Shown: piece after piece, positions 37,094 through 52,600 of the stretch
Layout of the letters: each line of letters opens with the position of its first letter
How positions within the stretch are numbered: the first letter of the stretch is position 1
NCBI GenBank assembly: GCA_029948255.1
Contig: JALIZF010001825.1
Coordinates: 124,001 to 188,000, forward strand
Source of the DNA: Telmatactis stephensoni
Lineage: Eukaryota > Cnidaria > Anthozoa > Actiniaria > Isophelliidae
Length of the DNA stretch: 64,000 nucleotides
Direction: 5' to 3'
Position numbers and translations under genes: made by a program
The notes under the pieces: generated by a model
What the model was told of the DNA's origin: nothing
Databases searched by the model: none
Seen by the model: only the letters and a program-made list of their open reading frames with translations

Positions 37094-39906
37094 ATGGTTT
37101 ACCTCAGCCAAGGTAAAAGCGAAAATTGTACCTTTTTTAACCTCTTTTACTCCATGTTGCTACAAAATTGATCTAAATACATTATTTATCGTTGTAGGTA
37201 ACGTTTTGGAGCGAAGATCGATATGGCGACTATCGGCAGTCTCAGATTTCTTCTGGGGAATTTTGGATTTTATCATTCTTTTGTAAGTTGAGGAAATTGA
37301 AAAAACCTTACGTTTTATGTTGATCTTTTGGTGCTAAACGATAATCATATTATTATTTGTCTGAAACTTTTTTCTTCGCAGGGATTATATAATCATATTG
37401 ATTTGTTATAGTTCAGTACCGATTAATTTCTTTGTTTGTTTTATTTTACAGCTTTCATACTATGGTTTCGGTGAGTCAGCAGTTCTCAAATTTATTTTCA
37501 TTTTTGAGTTTAAAAATCATTTTATATGATTATTTCACTTGTTTATTTGTTATTCGAGGTGCATATTATAATTATATTGAATACAAAGTAAAATAGCTCC
37601 ACATATAAACAGCAGCCTTATGTACTCTTGTGTGTTTATACTGGGTAGCAATGAGCCATTATATTCAATGACAATAAGCTTAATTAGTGGTGATTATTAG
37701 AGATAATTAGAGAACATTAATTGGATTACATGCCTAGTTAGCCTAGTGGTTTAACCACTCACATTTCACCTCTCTAGCTCAGATTCAATTCCATGTTGGG
37801 ATTATACGTGAACTGAGTTTGTTTGACGTGTTGCTCTCTCTCCCTTGACGTGAGGGTTTTCCTCGCAGTTCTGAAGTTTTTCCTCCCTTAACAACACATT
37901 ATTTGAGTGGTGTATATATAGAATATCAAATATGGTGGCAGTGAGTGTGGTGTAAGGAGTGTATAGTGCCACTATTTATTTGTTTGTAACATTAACCAAA
38001 TAAAACTTGTTTACAGCCTGGAATGACAAAACATGGTAATTCATATTCAAGATCAAGTAACAGTCCTGGTGGCGGGTAAGCTTTATATTTAATAGATGTT
38101 CCCCATAGAAAGAGGGGTAGTTAGTCACAGGTTAGGCATGTGAGAAATGTAATTATTTCTATTTCACCTCAACTAGTCCACAACTTTCATAATACCAGCT
38201 GGCACTGATTCAGGCCTGGTGACAAGTTTCATGTAAATGAACGTTCACTTTTAATTACCATCACGAGATGTATTGTGGAGTTGGGGTTTTTTTTGTTTTT
38301 TTTTCATTAATGCCATCTTTTGTAAAAAGTATTGACAGAAGATTTAATCAATCTGGCAAAAGATGCCACAATGATTAGGCTGTGATAATAATAATAATAA
38401 GCCTTTATGCTCTTGTTTGTGTGAAAGTGGTCATCAGTTATAAAATCAGCAACTGCCATTTTATGACGTGAATACTGTCAGTGAATGAACTTAACAAGTG
38501 AGCTTATTTTGTTTCAGTCCACCCAAACCCCCAAGGAGACGATTTGGAAGATTAGGGGGTGGAGGTTAGTATAGTAACTCTTTTTTAATGTGCAAATCCC
38601 CCAAGAGGACACAGATGAACTTAGCTTAATTTATATGTCTGCTTGACACATATATAAGTACATAGATGTTCAATTAATGCTCTTCTTTTGAGCAGTTTGA
38701 CTATGAATGTGAAAAGGCACAGTCACAACACAGAACACTCATTGTTAATATTGGGCTTCCTGTGGTAAGCCTCCATTTTGTCTCCAAGTTGTTGTCTTTC
38801 ATCTCTTCACACTCATGGCAGGGATTTTGAATATTTTTTAAAGACATCACAACATTGACACAGTCACAGCCTGCAGGGCTTTCAACCCCCAAGGCTTTCG
38901 TATCTGGAGATCAACATTTTTTCCTTAGATTTGGTCGATTTTCACGCTCAGTGGGGAGTGGGGGAATGGTATAGTGAGACAAAATGTACGCCAGGTTTCA
39001 CCATGCTATCTCCGAGGTTGATTTTCATATTCAGTGGGAGGGGGGAAGATAATATTTCAAGAAAGAAGACGATCTTTCAGTTAAAATGGCAGTGATTTTA
39101 AGATTTGCGCAATTATCCAGGAGATTTGAGCCTCTAATCTTGAGACCGGGAGATACGGTCCAAAATCTTGAGACTCCCTGGTTATCCCGGAGAGTTGACA
39201 GCCCTGGCCTGGCGCAGCTTATCTCATGCTTATACAAAAACTGTTTTAGTGTTCCTCTCACCAACCACCCATACAATAAAAGTCTTCATCTGTCAGTACT
39301 AATACATGTTACAGTGATGTTATTCTAAAACGTAATGTTTGTTTTCTTGTAGATGATGGTCCATACAATCCTGGTCCACCAATGGGAGGAGGATGAGGAA
39401 GGTGAGCTTTCAAAATAATGAAATCATTAATACTTGTAATGAATCTTTTCAGCAAACACTTCAATAAGATGGAAACCGAAAATCAAACTGTGAACCTTCA
39501 ATTGGCTTACTGACCTATAACCACTAAGCTATCAGCTGAATTTGCTGGATCACACCCCCATTTTTCTGTCTTGCTGTCTACCTACATTATCCCAAATAGG
39601 TTATTGTAGACAGCTTGCATCTCCAAACCAGTACCATATAATATTTATTTTTACCTTATGCATGCATATGTATGTCTTTGTATTTATCAATAATTATTTG
39701 TCATAAGCATCTCACAAAATGGTCAATATATGATTAATATATGCTATCATATAGAACAAGGAAGATACAAATAATCATGTAATGATTTGGATATGGGTTG
39801 TTGTTTGTTTTTTTTTCACTGAAGTGATACATGTATCCCTGAGGAATCACATTGAGAATATTAGCAAACTTCCTAATAGTCTTATGACATTGACTTCTAC
39901 AGGTAA
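37094..39906 (+). CDS. SELENOK: Selenoprotein K
   Basis: Seven exons (37094-37112, 37198-37282, 37452-37470, 38017-38075, 38518-38564, 39353-39401, 39903-39906) give 93 residues plus TAA; the human protein has 94. Starting MVYLSQGNVLERRS, it has SDFFWGILDFIILF as the single ER-membrane helix (about residues 21-37), then a Gly/Pro/Arg-rich cytosolic tail with a proline-rich PPKPPRRR. It ends GGG-Sec-GR. The Sec codon TGA at 39394-39396 is residue 91; the true stop TAA comes after a last intron that splits the final Arg codon. A SECIS hairpin follows in the 3' UTR. Family knowledge: SELENOK works in the ER membrane with the acyltransferase DHHC6 and in ER-associated degradation. Standard gene callers would stop at the TGA. 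Confidence 0.93.
37725..37975 (+). mobile_element. Degenerate tRNA-derived SINE
   Basis: The order of phrases TTAGCCTAGTGGTTTAACCA, GATTCAATTCCATG, GAGTTTGTTTGACGTGTTGC and GGCAGTGAGTGTG follows the SINE at 31340-31640, with much divergence. It lies in SELENOK intron 3. Confidence 0.5.
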
Positions 39907-39974
39907 ATGCTTGTCATTCAAGTGATAATCTACTTGTAATGGCAAGCATTCCATGAGAGCAGCAAAAGTGTGAC

Positions 39975-40055
39975 ATCCATGGATGTAGCTATGACGTTAC
40001 CCAGGCAAAACCAACACTGGTACCTGGACAGTAACTGATGTACTTGATGCTGTTC
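39975..40055 (+). ncRNA. SECIS element of SELENOK
   Basis: ATGA at 39991 and TGA at 40036 can form the K-turn core with its tandem G.A pairs. Between them GTTAC and CCAGG pair with CCTGG and GTAAC. The 12 nt after ATGA lead to AAAA, the expected apical adenines, followed by a mini-stem CCA/TGG, so the form is type II. It sits about 90 nt after the SELENOK stop, where a 3' UTR SECIS is needed to decode the TGA. Confidence 0.85.
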
Positions 40056-40186
40056 TAAAAAATGCATCAACCACACCCTTGATGGAGTGTGAAAGAAGAA
40101 CTGAATCAAATATTATATATACGGTAGTCAAGATAATGCAATATGTAGAATTTTGCCTAATGTGCAGAAATTCACAGTGTTTTATA

Positions 40187-40192
40187 AATAAA
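40187..40192 (+). terminator. SELENOK polyadenylation signal
   Basis: AATAAA in TTTATAAATAAACTG, about 280 bp beyond the stop and 130 bp beyond the SECIS. Confidence 0.65.
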
Positions 40193-40705
40193 CTGTAATT
40201 ATTCAGAAAATATTGCACTTTAAAACCATTTTATAATTGTGTATAATAGGAGTATAAGTTTCCAACGTTTTAGGGACCGGTCATTATTAAACGGTGGGGG
40301 AGGGGGGCGCTAGTTTTGGTAAGACAGTGTCAAAAATTATGGCCCCCCAAGGTAGTTAGCTTCAAAAATATATAGCCCTACCGATTAGGCCGATTTTTCT
40401 TTAAACTTTTCTTTAGACACTGGATACTGAATAGGGATAGTCATTTAATAGCAAGGATACCAAGTTGAGCTTTGGCATCAAAATATTTGGGCATTTGTTC
40501 TTTCAGTAACACTTTTCCTAAGATAGCTGCCTGACAAAACGTCAAATCAACTGAAATAAAACACAGTTAAACCTATTAAACTAATGTACACAAAACATTG
40601 GTAAAAGATAGTTTTCAAAACGGATTTTGTGTTTGTTCTATAAACATGAACTTCCACGTGCAAATTTAATAACTGTAGTGACAATCTTCATGCATACATG
40701 TATCT

Positions 40706-40795
40706 TAGTCCAGACGCTGGGCCCTCCTTTGCCGCTCCTCTTTTTTATTTGGGCTTCCTGTGTCGCGACACAGGGAGGGCCCAGCGTCTGGACTA
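40706..40795. mobile_element. 90-bp MITE with 10-bp target duplication
   Basis: TAGTCCAGACGCTGGGCCCT at the left is perfectly mirrored at the right (22-bp inverted repeats). ACATGTATCT occurs at 40696-40705 and 40796-40805, a perfect 10-bp target duplication. The centre contains TTGGGCTTCCTGTG and an 18-bp palindrome CCTGTGTCGCGACACAGG. A 9-11 bp duplication suggests Mutator-like mobilisation. Confidence 0.85.
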
Positions 40796-41111
40796 ACATG
40801 TATCTATTCATATCGACTCTATCAACTCTCTTTTCTGGTACAAAAACTGGAGCAAACTTCACAAAATTCAACCGCATTACAATTTAACATCTCTACTTAC
40901 TCAGAACTTGATATGGTTCGAAAATTCCAAAGGAATTCTTATAAAAATTAATGATTTTCTTCGCTCCTTTTACTCGCTTGACTTTCATTTTTACACAATC
41001 GTACCTAGCGCCTGCGTTCCTGGTCAGCAACGAAAGGTGCGGTAACACAGGAAGCCCACAATATTTGATTGATTTCGTCTTTAGCCGAATTTCAAACGTG
41101 GTTGCGAGCGT

Positions 41112-41242
41112 GATTTTGTTTTTTGTTGTTGTTGTTGTTGTTTTGTTTGTTTTTTGTTTGTTTGTTCGTTAATTGTTGTTGTTTTGTTTGTTTGTTTGTT
41201 TTTTGTTTGTTTGTTCGTTAATTGTTGTTGTTGTTGTTTTTG
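41112..41242. repeat. (GTT)n/(TTTG)n microsatellite
   Basis: Two near-identical blocks of GTT triplets and TTTG tetramers upstream of the LFGAK-repeat gene. Confidence 0.8.
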
Positions 41243-41906
41243 AGAGATCTGTTGCGGGAAAAGCGAAGCAAAACTTAATTAGAAACTTAGAAAAACTTCT
41301 ACGAACATTTCAGTCATTGGAAATACCGAGTCCAGTTGTTCCAAAGGCGACTTGTTAGCACTGATTGAAATGACTTTCAGGACAAATACACAATTGTTGT
41401 ATGCCAGATGGGGCGGAATCTTCATTGTCTAGGTAAGTTAAACGCAAAGATTTGATGGCTCAGCTTCTTAGTGAATGTCTTTGGAGAATCGTCTGGCAAA
41501 ATTATTTTCTCTCTCTTTTTAGTCATCTTTTTATGTCTTTATCTTTGTTACAATATCTTTTTATGTTGTTATTTTGTTTCTTGGGGATGTCTCCATTATA
41601 GGTGTTACATGTTCGTTGTGCTTCTAAACTGGAGAATGAACCTCGTTTTGGTTTAAATTTGTTTCCCAGAATCCTTTGAGTGCAGATCCGAAATGATGCA
41701 CGTGGCGCGCGGATTTTTTTGAAAAAGTTGACTGCGCATGTTCAAGATTGGTCTCTATGGATCCGTTTGTGACGTATCCGCTCGTGGAATGACATAAAAA
41801 TCACTTACCAGCATCGAATCCGTCTCTTTTCCAAATCTTTTCACTAGAGGCGGACGCACAAAACTACGTCATAAAGAAATTGTGTTGATTGACCTAAAAT
41901 TTCGAG

Positions 41907-45144
<3,238 letters not shown>

Positions 45145-46849
45145 ACCAAGTTATACTTTCGTACGTGTTTATATATTTATGTTTTTTAACTTCAACTTAC
45201 GTCAAGTATGAATGTATGTATAAATCATATTAACTTAAGCCTATTATTTAAAACCTTTTTTACGAAACAAAATGTATGTATAAATCATATAAACTGAAGC
45301 CTATTTTAATCTTTTAAAACCTTTTCTACAAAACCGGCAAAATAATCAGACTTTGGTTAGAAAACTTTACCTTCAATATTTCATTTACTTCGTACAACGA
45401 TATAATCATTACGAATGAGTAGAAAATAGAGCTAACTCTGATCCAAATTTTTGTAAATAGTTAAGTAAGAAGTTACTGCTGGAAAGTCATTTTATCACTG
45501 AACAATGTTTCAATCCACCATGTTTTCAATTCGACCCACTAATGCCTTCACAAGGCACAATTTTCAGCAACCGCCCTCTGCCAGTCACAGCATCTTACAT
45601 TGACCACTGACGTTGATCAGTGGATGGTAAGTTTGTAATGTGGAATTCACCTGTTAATTCGTTGTACAAAATTAATCATATCTGAAATTCTTAGGAAAAA
45701 TCGTCGCCACATTAACGATACAAAGTGCTCACTTCGTTCATGTTCAAATTTTCTCTTCCAAGCAACTACATTGTTTCTTCTTCTTGAACTGATTTGAAAG
45801 TCTTGAAAACAGTCATGCAGTTCTTGGAGTCTTAGCTTGTCGGTTAATTCTTCTTTCTTCACGACAAGTAGTAGTCGTTCTTAGCTTAATTGTTTCTTCT
45901 TCTAATGGCTGATTTGAAGTCTTGAAATCAGTCTAGCTGTTATTGAACTGTTTGAAGCCTCAGAATCGCGGGTAATTCTTCTTTCCCAACATGTAGTAGT
46001 CATTCTTAGTTTAATTCATTCTTCTAGTTCTGATTTGGCGTCTTGAAGTCAGTCTGTTCTTGAAGTCTAGTTGGTTAGTTCTTCTTTCTCTCCATGTAGT
46101 AGTCATTCTTAGTGGAATTGTTGTGATTCAAGAACAGACTGCATGACCGTAGCCTACGCTCAGTCTATAGCTGTTCTGGAAGTGTAGCTGTGGCATTCTC
46201 AGTACGTGCGAGGTGACACTGCCTTACGTTTTTGTTGGCCGGTTGCATCGCTATAGATTTTACCATCAGTTTATTCTAACTGTCCATCGTCATCTGTAAA
46301 TAATGCTCTGTCGTTTAGCCTATCTTATTAGTCTTATAGGCTAAACAACGTACATGATTATGCAAGTACAGAGACGGACGGACAGGTTCAATGAACAGAT
46401 GAATTCCAGACTGCAAACTTAACATTCAGTATCAACTTGAAAAGGTCGTCAGATCGAGAATGGAGGATAATGGGACGTTGGTGGGGAAGTGGGGCGGGGA
46501 AATGTGCGGCTTGTGGCACGAGAAAAGAAAATGAAGAAATTCCCTGTACTGAACTTTTTAACTTTCCAGCAGTACCGACCTGTAAAATCTGTATTTGAAC
46601 ATTTGTAAATAAATACACATCTGTTGATGGTTTTTGTCTTGTATTTTTTCAATTCATAATAGTTTTACGTATGTGGTTTTACGTATGTGGTTTTACGTAT
46701 GTGGTTTTACGTATGTGGTTTTACGTATGTGGTTTTACGTATGTGGTTTTACGCACATATCTTATAATTAGTCGACTTGCGTTCTCATTTGCCGGTAACG
46801 TATACCACGCACAATGTTTGCTTTCTTATATAGTACAAAGGACTAAAAG
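45145..46849. other. Intergenic, tandem-repeat rich
   Basis: This stretch includes the LFGAK-gene 3' UTR, with a direct duplication of about 65 bp (ATGTATGTATAAATCATA at 45210 and 45271). At 45760-46125 lie about three diverged units of 120 bp built on TGATTTGAAGTCTTGAAATC and CATGTAGTAGTCATTCTTAG. A 15-bp repeat TTTTACGTATGTGGT runs six times at 46663-46753. No convincing coding exon is present; the array could be transcribed, but nothing shows it. Confidence 0.6.
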
Positions 46850-47230
46850 GCTCATTTCATATTGGGATCTTGAAGAGGATTTTGGGGAGGACGTTTTAAA
46901 AACCATTGTTCTTCCTCGTCCAAAATTGTAACATCTTTACTGCTGAACGTGTGATGCCGCGACTTGGCTAGATGATTAAATACTGTGGAATTCTGCGCCT
47001 CTAGGATGTTGGGTTGCCTGTGCTGTCTCATTCATGCGAGTCAGAGATTGTTTGGTTTCACCTACGTAGGTCTCCGTGCACCCCTCGCCTCCACATGTAA
47101 TTCCATAAACCAGATTCGAGCATTTCTCTTTCGGAGTTTTGTCTTTGACATGAGCCAGCTTCTTCCGTAGCATATTGTCGGGATTGAAATAAGTGTCGAT
47201 GCCAAAACGTTTAAAGGTGGATTTAAGGTG
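46850..47230 (-). pseudogene. Penelope-like retroelement 3' fragment (GIY-YIG)
   Basis: Conceptual translation shows KDKTPKEKCSNLVYGITC and TYVGETKQSLTRM, the linker and start of the GIY-YIG endonuclease that ends Penelope-like reverse transcriptases. After a frameshift near 46985 it continues NSTVFNHLAKSRHHTFSSKD, the usual follow-on. The reverse transcriptase part is absent, so this is a dead 5'-truncated copy. Confidence 0.8.
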
Positions 47231-48230
47231 ATGTTACACGGGTCGATTGGCAACAACGATATTTCGCGCAGCACTTGGTCAGATTGATAATATTGTGCTA
47301 AAGGTTATAAAATTTTATATCAAATATTCGCAACTTGTTCACTAAGCAAAAATATTGCTAAAAATAAAAATAGTAAACGCCTCCACGGTTAGAAAGCTAA
47401 AATAGGCTATGGACCCTTGGCGCCGATTATTTCGGAGGAGCCCTTTCGCCGGCGAAAGCGGAGTTCCATACACACAGAAAATTAACAAAGGCAAAAAACA
47501 AGGCAGAAAACTACGCGCGTCAAAAATTTGTCACACTGCGCGCCCGCCTTCAAGAGTGCGCGCGCAAAAATGTTTAAACATACGAATTCTGTGACAGCGC
47601 GCTGACTTACTTCCAGCACGAACTTAAAACGGCTACGAGTGTGCACCCAAAATAGCCAAGGAAATCTTTGATTTGCAGCTACGATCGGGTACGATCCATG
47701 CTTGAACACGAAGAAAGAGTGTCGGTTACTCTCGCGCTCTCTATGCAGGGGAGAGAGTCATGATATTTTTGGCCAGGCCCAAGGGGAGGGTCAGGAAATT
47801 TCATTCCCATCGATATAGAGAGGGTCACATCATTGTCATCGATCAATTTCAAATCTCCACCCCCTCCCCCAATATCCTTGCCAATTTCCGACTAGTCCCT
47901 TACCAGTTAATTTTGATCACAGCGGAGTGTATATATTCACATGTCCTTTTATTCGTTACTGCTTATTTAAGAAAAATTACTTTAGCTTAGGTTTAAATTT
48001 GAGGATGAATTGATCATAGGTCATTTGGCATCGTGCTTGGATAAAATACATGACCATTTTTCACTTTGTTGGTCTTTATCTACCTATCGAGAAAGATAAA
48101 CAAAACGTGGCTAGTTTAAACCGATAGTAAATAAAATAAAATAACTGTTTATTTAAGTGTCCAAGTCTTCTATATAGCGCATGCGCACTAATTGGAGGAC
48201 ACTGTACTCTCACACACTACCTTTACATTA
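47231..48230. other. Intergenic, no gene seen
   Basis: A single TTACACGGGTCGATT end related to the 12881 MITE family lies at about 47224. The rest is unique AT-rich sequence with a GC-richer patch at 47400-47600. A short basic ORF there lacks splice or family support. Confidence 0.5.
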
Positions 48231-48371
48231 GAGTGATTTTCCGTCGTCTGTGAAAAAATAGGCAGACTAATAGTTAGTAGTAGACTCTAAAACCATTGTT
48301 TTCTTTTGTTCTTTAATGACTAGTACGGACTAAATAGTCATTTTCTTTTCACAGACGACGGAAAATCACTC
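48231..48371. mobile_element. MITE with TA duplication
   Basis: GAGTGATTTTCCGTCGTCTG is exactly mirrored at the right end, and complementarity continues to about 26 bp. TA flanks both sides, which fits the Tc1/mariner superfamily. Confidence 0.75.
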
Positions 48372-48406
48372 TAAGTATTTTGCAAATAATCGCTCGACTT
48401 ACTCTA

Positions 48407-48963
48407 TCAAGAAGGCATACCCACGTGAACCTTAGACACGTGTGCGTCACGTGATGTGATATGTTTTTGCCGCGCTTTTTGGCGGCTGTTGTAGAACTGC
48501 TTTGCGAGACGCCAGCAGCTTTCGTGCGCTGAATTAATGAAAAAGGTTGAGTATTGCCGCCCGGCTGTTCGAAGGATGATAAGTTTTGAACCTTGTTTTC
48601 TTGAGATTTACTCCTGAGTTAGAGTGCCAACCGGCCAATTTTCAACAACTGACCATGCTTAGGCCCTGATTGTTCGTTTGTAGAAGCCAGTGACCTTCGG
48701 CTGGTAAATTTGATGCACGCGTTAATTTGCTCTGCAGTTGAGCCATTTTACAATTCGCTGGAGTGTCCTTCGCTTATTTTAAACGACCGTGACCCAAAGT
48801 ACTCGTGAGCGAGGGGTTTTGTAATACTCAAACTCTTTCAGCGCACGAAAGCCGCTGGCGTCTCGCAAAGCAGTTCTAAAACAGCAACCGAAAAGCACGG
48901 CAAAAACATGTCACATTACGTGACGCACACGTGTCTAAGGTTCACGTGGGTATGCCTTCTTGA
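48407..48963. mobile_element. Foldback MITE with ~137-bp arms, TA duplication
   Basis: Left arm 48407-48543 starts TCAAGAAGGCATACCCACGT; the right arm 48827-48963 is its reverse complement with a few changes. TA abuts both ends. A 283-bp unique loop lies between. No ORF. Confidence 0.8.
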
Positions 48964-49029
48964 TAATAATTAATCAACTTTGAATACATTCATGAAATAG
49001 TGGATTAAAAGACAAAGTTTCACTTCACC

Positions 49030-49627
49030 TTACTTGCAGCCATAGAGCTCCGCCCTCATGGTAATTGCTCGGTGCCACCTTTTCACTACCAGCCTGAAAA
49101 ACCTAGCAATAATTGGAGTGGGGAAGTGAACCATTTTAACACCATGCCTGTTGTGGTTCCCTATGAAAACCTTGCCATTCATGTAGTTTTTGAAAGTTTT
49201 ACCGTCAAGGCTGTACTGGACACTGAAAGTTTTCACCCACTGACTATAGCGGTCTTCGCGACCTTGTATAGCAACTCCGGTTATCTTATGCACAATGAGC
49301 AGATCAACTTGCCACCACGATCCACGCCTTCTGTGCTTCGATGTCCAACCTCCTATATTATTCTTCGAGGCTTTGAGGTGAAGTCTGCCAAACCACGGAG
49401 CATGTCTCCTATCAAAAGACGAGGAAGCGGTGATCTGTTTGTTTTTAATTCTTCCGTCCTGCAGTCCAAGAGGTCGAGATTTGTGACACGAAACTGTTGA
49501 GGCAATATTGTCATAAAATGAATTATTATCGGTATCGGTATCGGTATTGGTATTGGTATTGTTATTGCCATTATTATTATTATTAGTATTGGTATTGTTG
49601 TCATTGTCATTGTCAGTTATATTGTTT

Positions 49628-49658
<31 letters not shown>

Positions 49659-52600
49659 CATTGTCATTGACATTGTTATTGTTATTATCATTGTAATTGT
49701 TATTGTCATTGTCATTGTTATTGTCATTTTTATTGTTATTATCGATCATTATCATTGTCATGTTATACAATTAATACTTACGGCATTTGTGGCATTTCCA
49801 TTGGCAGTACTTAAGTGAGATCGGTTTGCCACACTCCCCTTTACGCTTCAAGATACTACAGCTCTTTTTACTCAATACGTCGTAGCAGCCTATTCAAAAA
49901 GACAACACATGTATTAAGAAGGTTTTAAATTTCAGTAGAGAAAACAAAAATCCCCAGCTAGGAGCGAATGAGGGAGAAGAGGCGGCGAACGTACTTTATC
50001 AATTAAATTTACGATAGGGACATATTATATGTTGCTTGAAAAATCCATTGATGTGCTATGTTTACCATAAATGAACATAAACCACAGGAAATCGTGAACT
50101 CAGATTACTTATTGAAAATAAGATAAAGAACAATCTATGAGAGTACCCTATCCCATCCCCGGGGGTAAGACGCATCTATATAAAGTATACGTACTGCATG
50201 TTCGACGACAGTACTTATTCTTGATTAATTTATACTTGCAGAAGCCATTCTTACGAAGATCAAGGCAGTAATAGTAATGAATGATATCACGACCACTACG
50301 TTTTTCTTTTTCCTGATCTATGATAAAAAATTGATTGATGATATTAACTGTTTTTATTCTAAAGTTGCGCATGGGACTCAGCAGTGACCCACGTGTAGCT
50401 TAATTGAATCAAGGTTTTGGTAAGATAAAAAGAAACATTCAATTATACAACACGCTTAGTTCTCTTTAGAGAAAACCCTGATCTTAACCGGGCCCTGATT
50501 AATACAATATATAATTGGCCGGTATATTACGCGCGCTCTGATTGGTCAAGAACCGTGGGTTATCAAAGTACATACGCTGGGTGACGTCACACGTGCTCTG
50601 ATTGGTTGAAATATTTCGTAAAATATGCGAATTTTTTTCATCAGATTCAATGATTTAACTAAGTCTTTGACATTGACAAATTAAATTCTTGTTAATCAGA
50701 TGATATCATGTGTATAATGTAATGGAATTACTCGTCCATGAAAAGTGGCATTTTGAAGTACTTACTAATTCATCTCACTTGGATGCCCAGATCTATTTAA
50801 AAGCATTCCATGGCCCACGGCCAAATGTTTAATATCTAGCTTCACGAAAAATACTTCACGAGTTGTAGAAACGATTGCAATCTTTATAAAACACAAGTGT
50901 TTATTTCGAATGGAAGACGTACACAAGTAATAAAGAACTAGTTCTGATTTCATATATAAAATATAAAAATGCTTTAAAAACTTCTAAAATATATGGGCAA
51001 TATGAATGTAAATTCAAAGATCGAGTTATAAAGTCCATGTGTATCTAATAGTAAAGGATCTTTAGACAATGTTTCTCTTGGGCCAACACCCTAATAGGTC
51101 ATTAAGCCTATAACAAAATATTTATGTCAGATAGAATACAATCAAATTAACAATTGATTTCATATTATAACATATACAAATGATTGTTTGAAAGTTGACT
51201 GAACAATTAGTTTCTACATATTTGGAATTCAAGGGCGTTTTGGAGACAACATTACTTTTTTAATGCCACAGTTTTCTTACCTTCTACATCGTTGGGCAAT
51301 TCCTTTAGGAGAGCTGAAATTTTATCGTCTAAAAAGATACAACTTATGATATTATGACAATCATTGCAGTAATATAGTGAAAGTATATCAGTCTGAGTAT
51401 TAAAAGAGTAGCTGGGCTGTCGTTAAAACGCGGGGTGTGGATTGCGGATAGATTTTTGCGGATTGCGGATTGCGGATAGATTTTTGCGGATAGTGTCCAA
51501 AATATGATAAAAATAATCATAAAATTAAAGAGTAAGTAATGATAAACAACAAAGAACAAAAACAAATATCTAAATAAAAAACGGCCAAAAGAACTTTTTC
51601 TGCTTTATAATCTGTCATCGTGATTCAGATAGCGAGTTTGTGCGGGTCAAGAAGCTAGCAGCGTTTTGTGCAGTTTGCTAAAAAACTTGTTTTGAAACAT
51701 TTCAAGATCATTCTTAGAATAATATTAAAGAAGTAATTTTGATCTTCAACTTCAAAACCTCTCCAAAAGTAAAGGAACACTAAGGTCATTTGTTTCTGAT
51801 CACCGTGACAAACCTTGCGCGTGACAGCCGTACATAGGATTTGCAAGTCAGTGAATTCGATCCATGTGACAAATGCAATATTTACTAGAGCCTACTTTTT
51901 CTTCTAACGGGGAATTTTTTTATTTCTTTTTTATTTCTATTGGTTGCATACACTCTTTCTTTATAAGTATTCCGACAACAAGACCATGGACGACAGGATA
52001 GATGAAGCCCCGGCCAGTAGAGGTTTCCGCGGGATACGGCCCGGGGGTAGGGGGGGGGGACTCCGATCGTAAATGGACGGGGATGCTCGTCGTACCTTTT
52101 AGGGGTCAAAATCTGCAATCTGGTACCTTTTAGGGTGCCTCAGTCTTAAATGGACTACCAGAGACATAGCTGGTACCTTTTAGGGACTGTTTTGGGGTAA
52201 ACTACCTAAAATAAGCATGAAAAGGACGATTTCGATGATCTGAATTGAATCTTCAAAGCACATCGATAACAAAGTGTTTCATTACTTTAATTCTTTATTA
52301 TTGTTTTTGAATTGGTACCTTTTAGGGGTAGAAATGAATTGTTGAGCATCCCCGCCCTCTTATATATAGGAGTCCCCTTCCCCGGGGGATACGGTAAGAG
52401 TATATTGGGTGCTTTACATTTAGTGGAACCAACCGGCCAGAACGGCCTCGTAATTTCTTAGGACTGATTCCAGCCAGAGCTAGGAATTGACATGTACCAT
52501 TTAAGAACTGGCCGTTCTGGCTGGTTGGTTCCACTAAATGGAAAACACCCTTAGTCAGCAGAAAAAATACAGCCGGATATGGGATATCTTAAAATACTGA

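Noticed and set aside
40627..40951. ORFs around the 90-bp palindromic element
   Set aside because: They run through the transposon hairpin and lack family similarity or splice signals.
47409..47594. Basic ORF of 61 codons
   Set aside because: Short, isolated and without splice context or recognisable family.
49500..49770. Asn/Asp/Thr-rich N-terminal extension of the discoidin ORF
   Set aside because: Simple repeat in the intron; the acceptor at 49494 gives a phase-consistent join to the ShKT exon.
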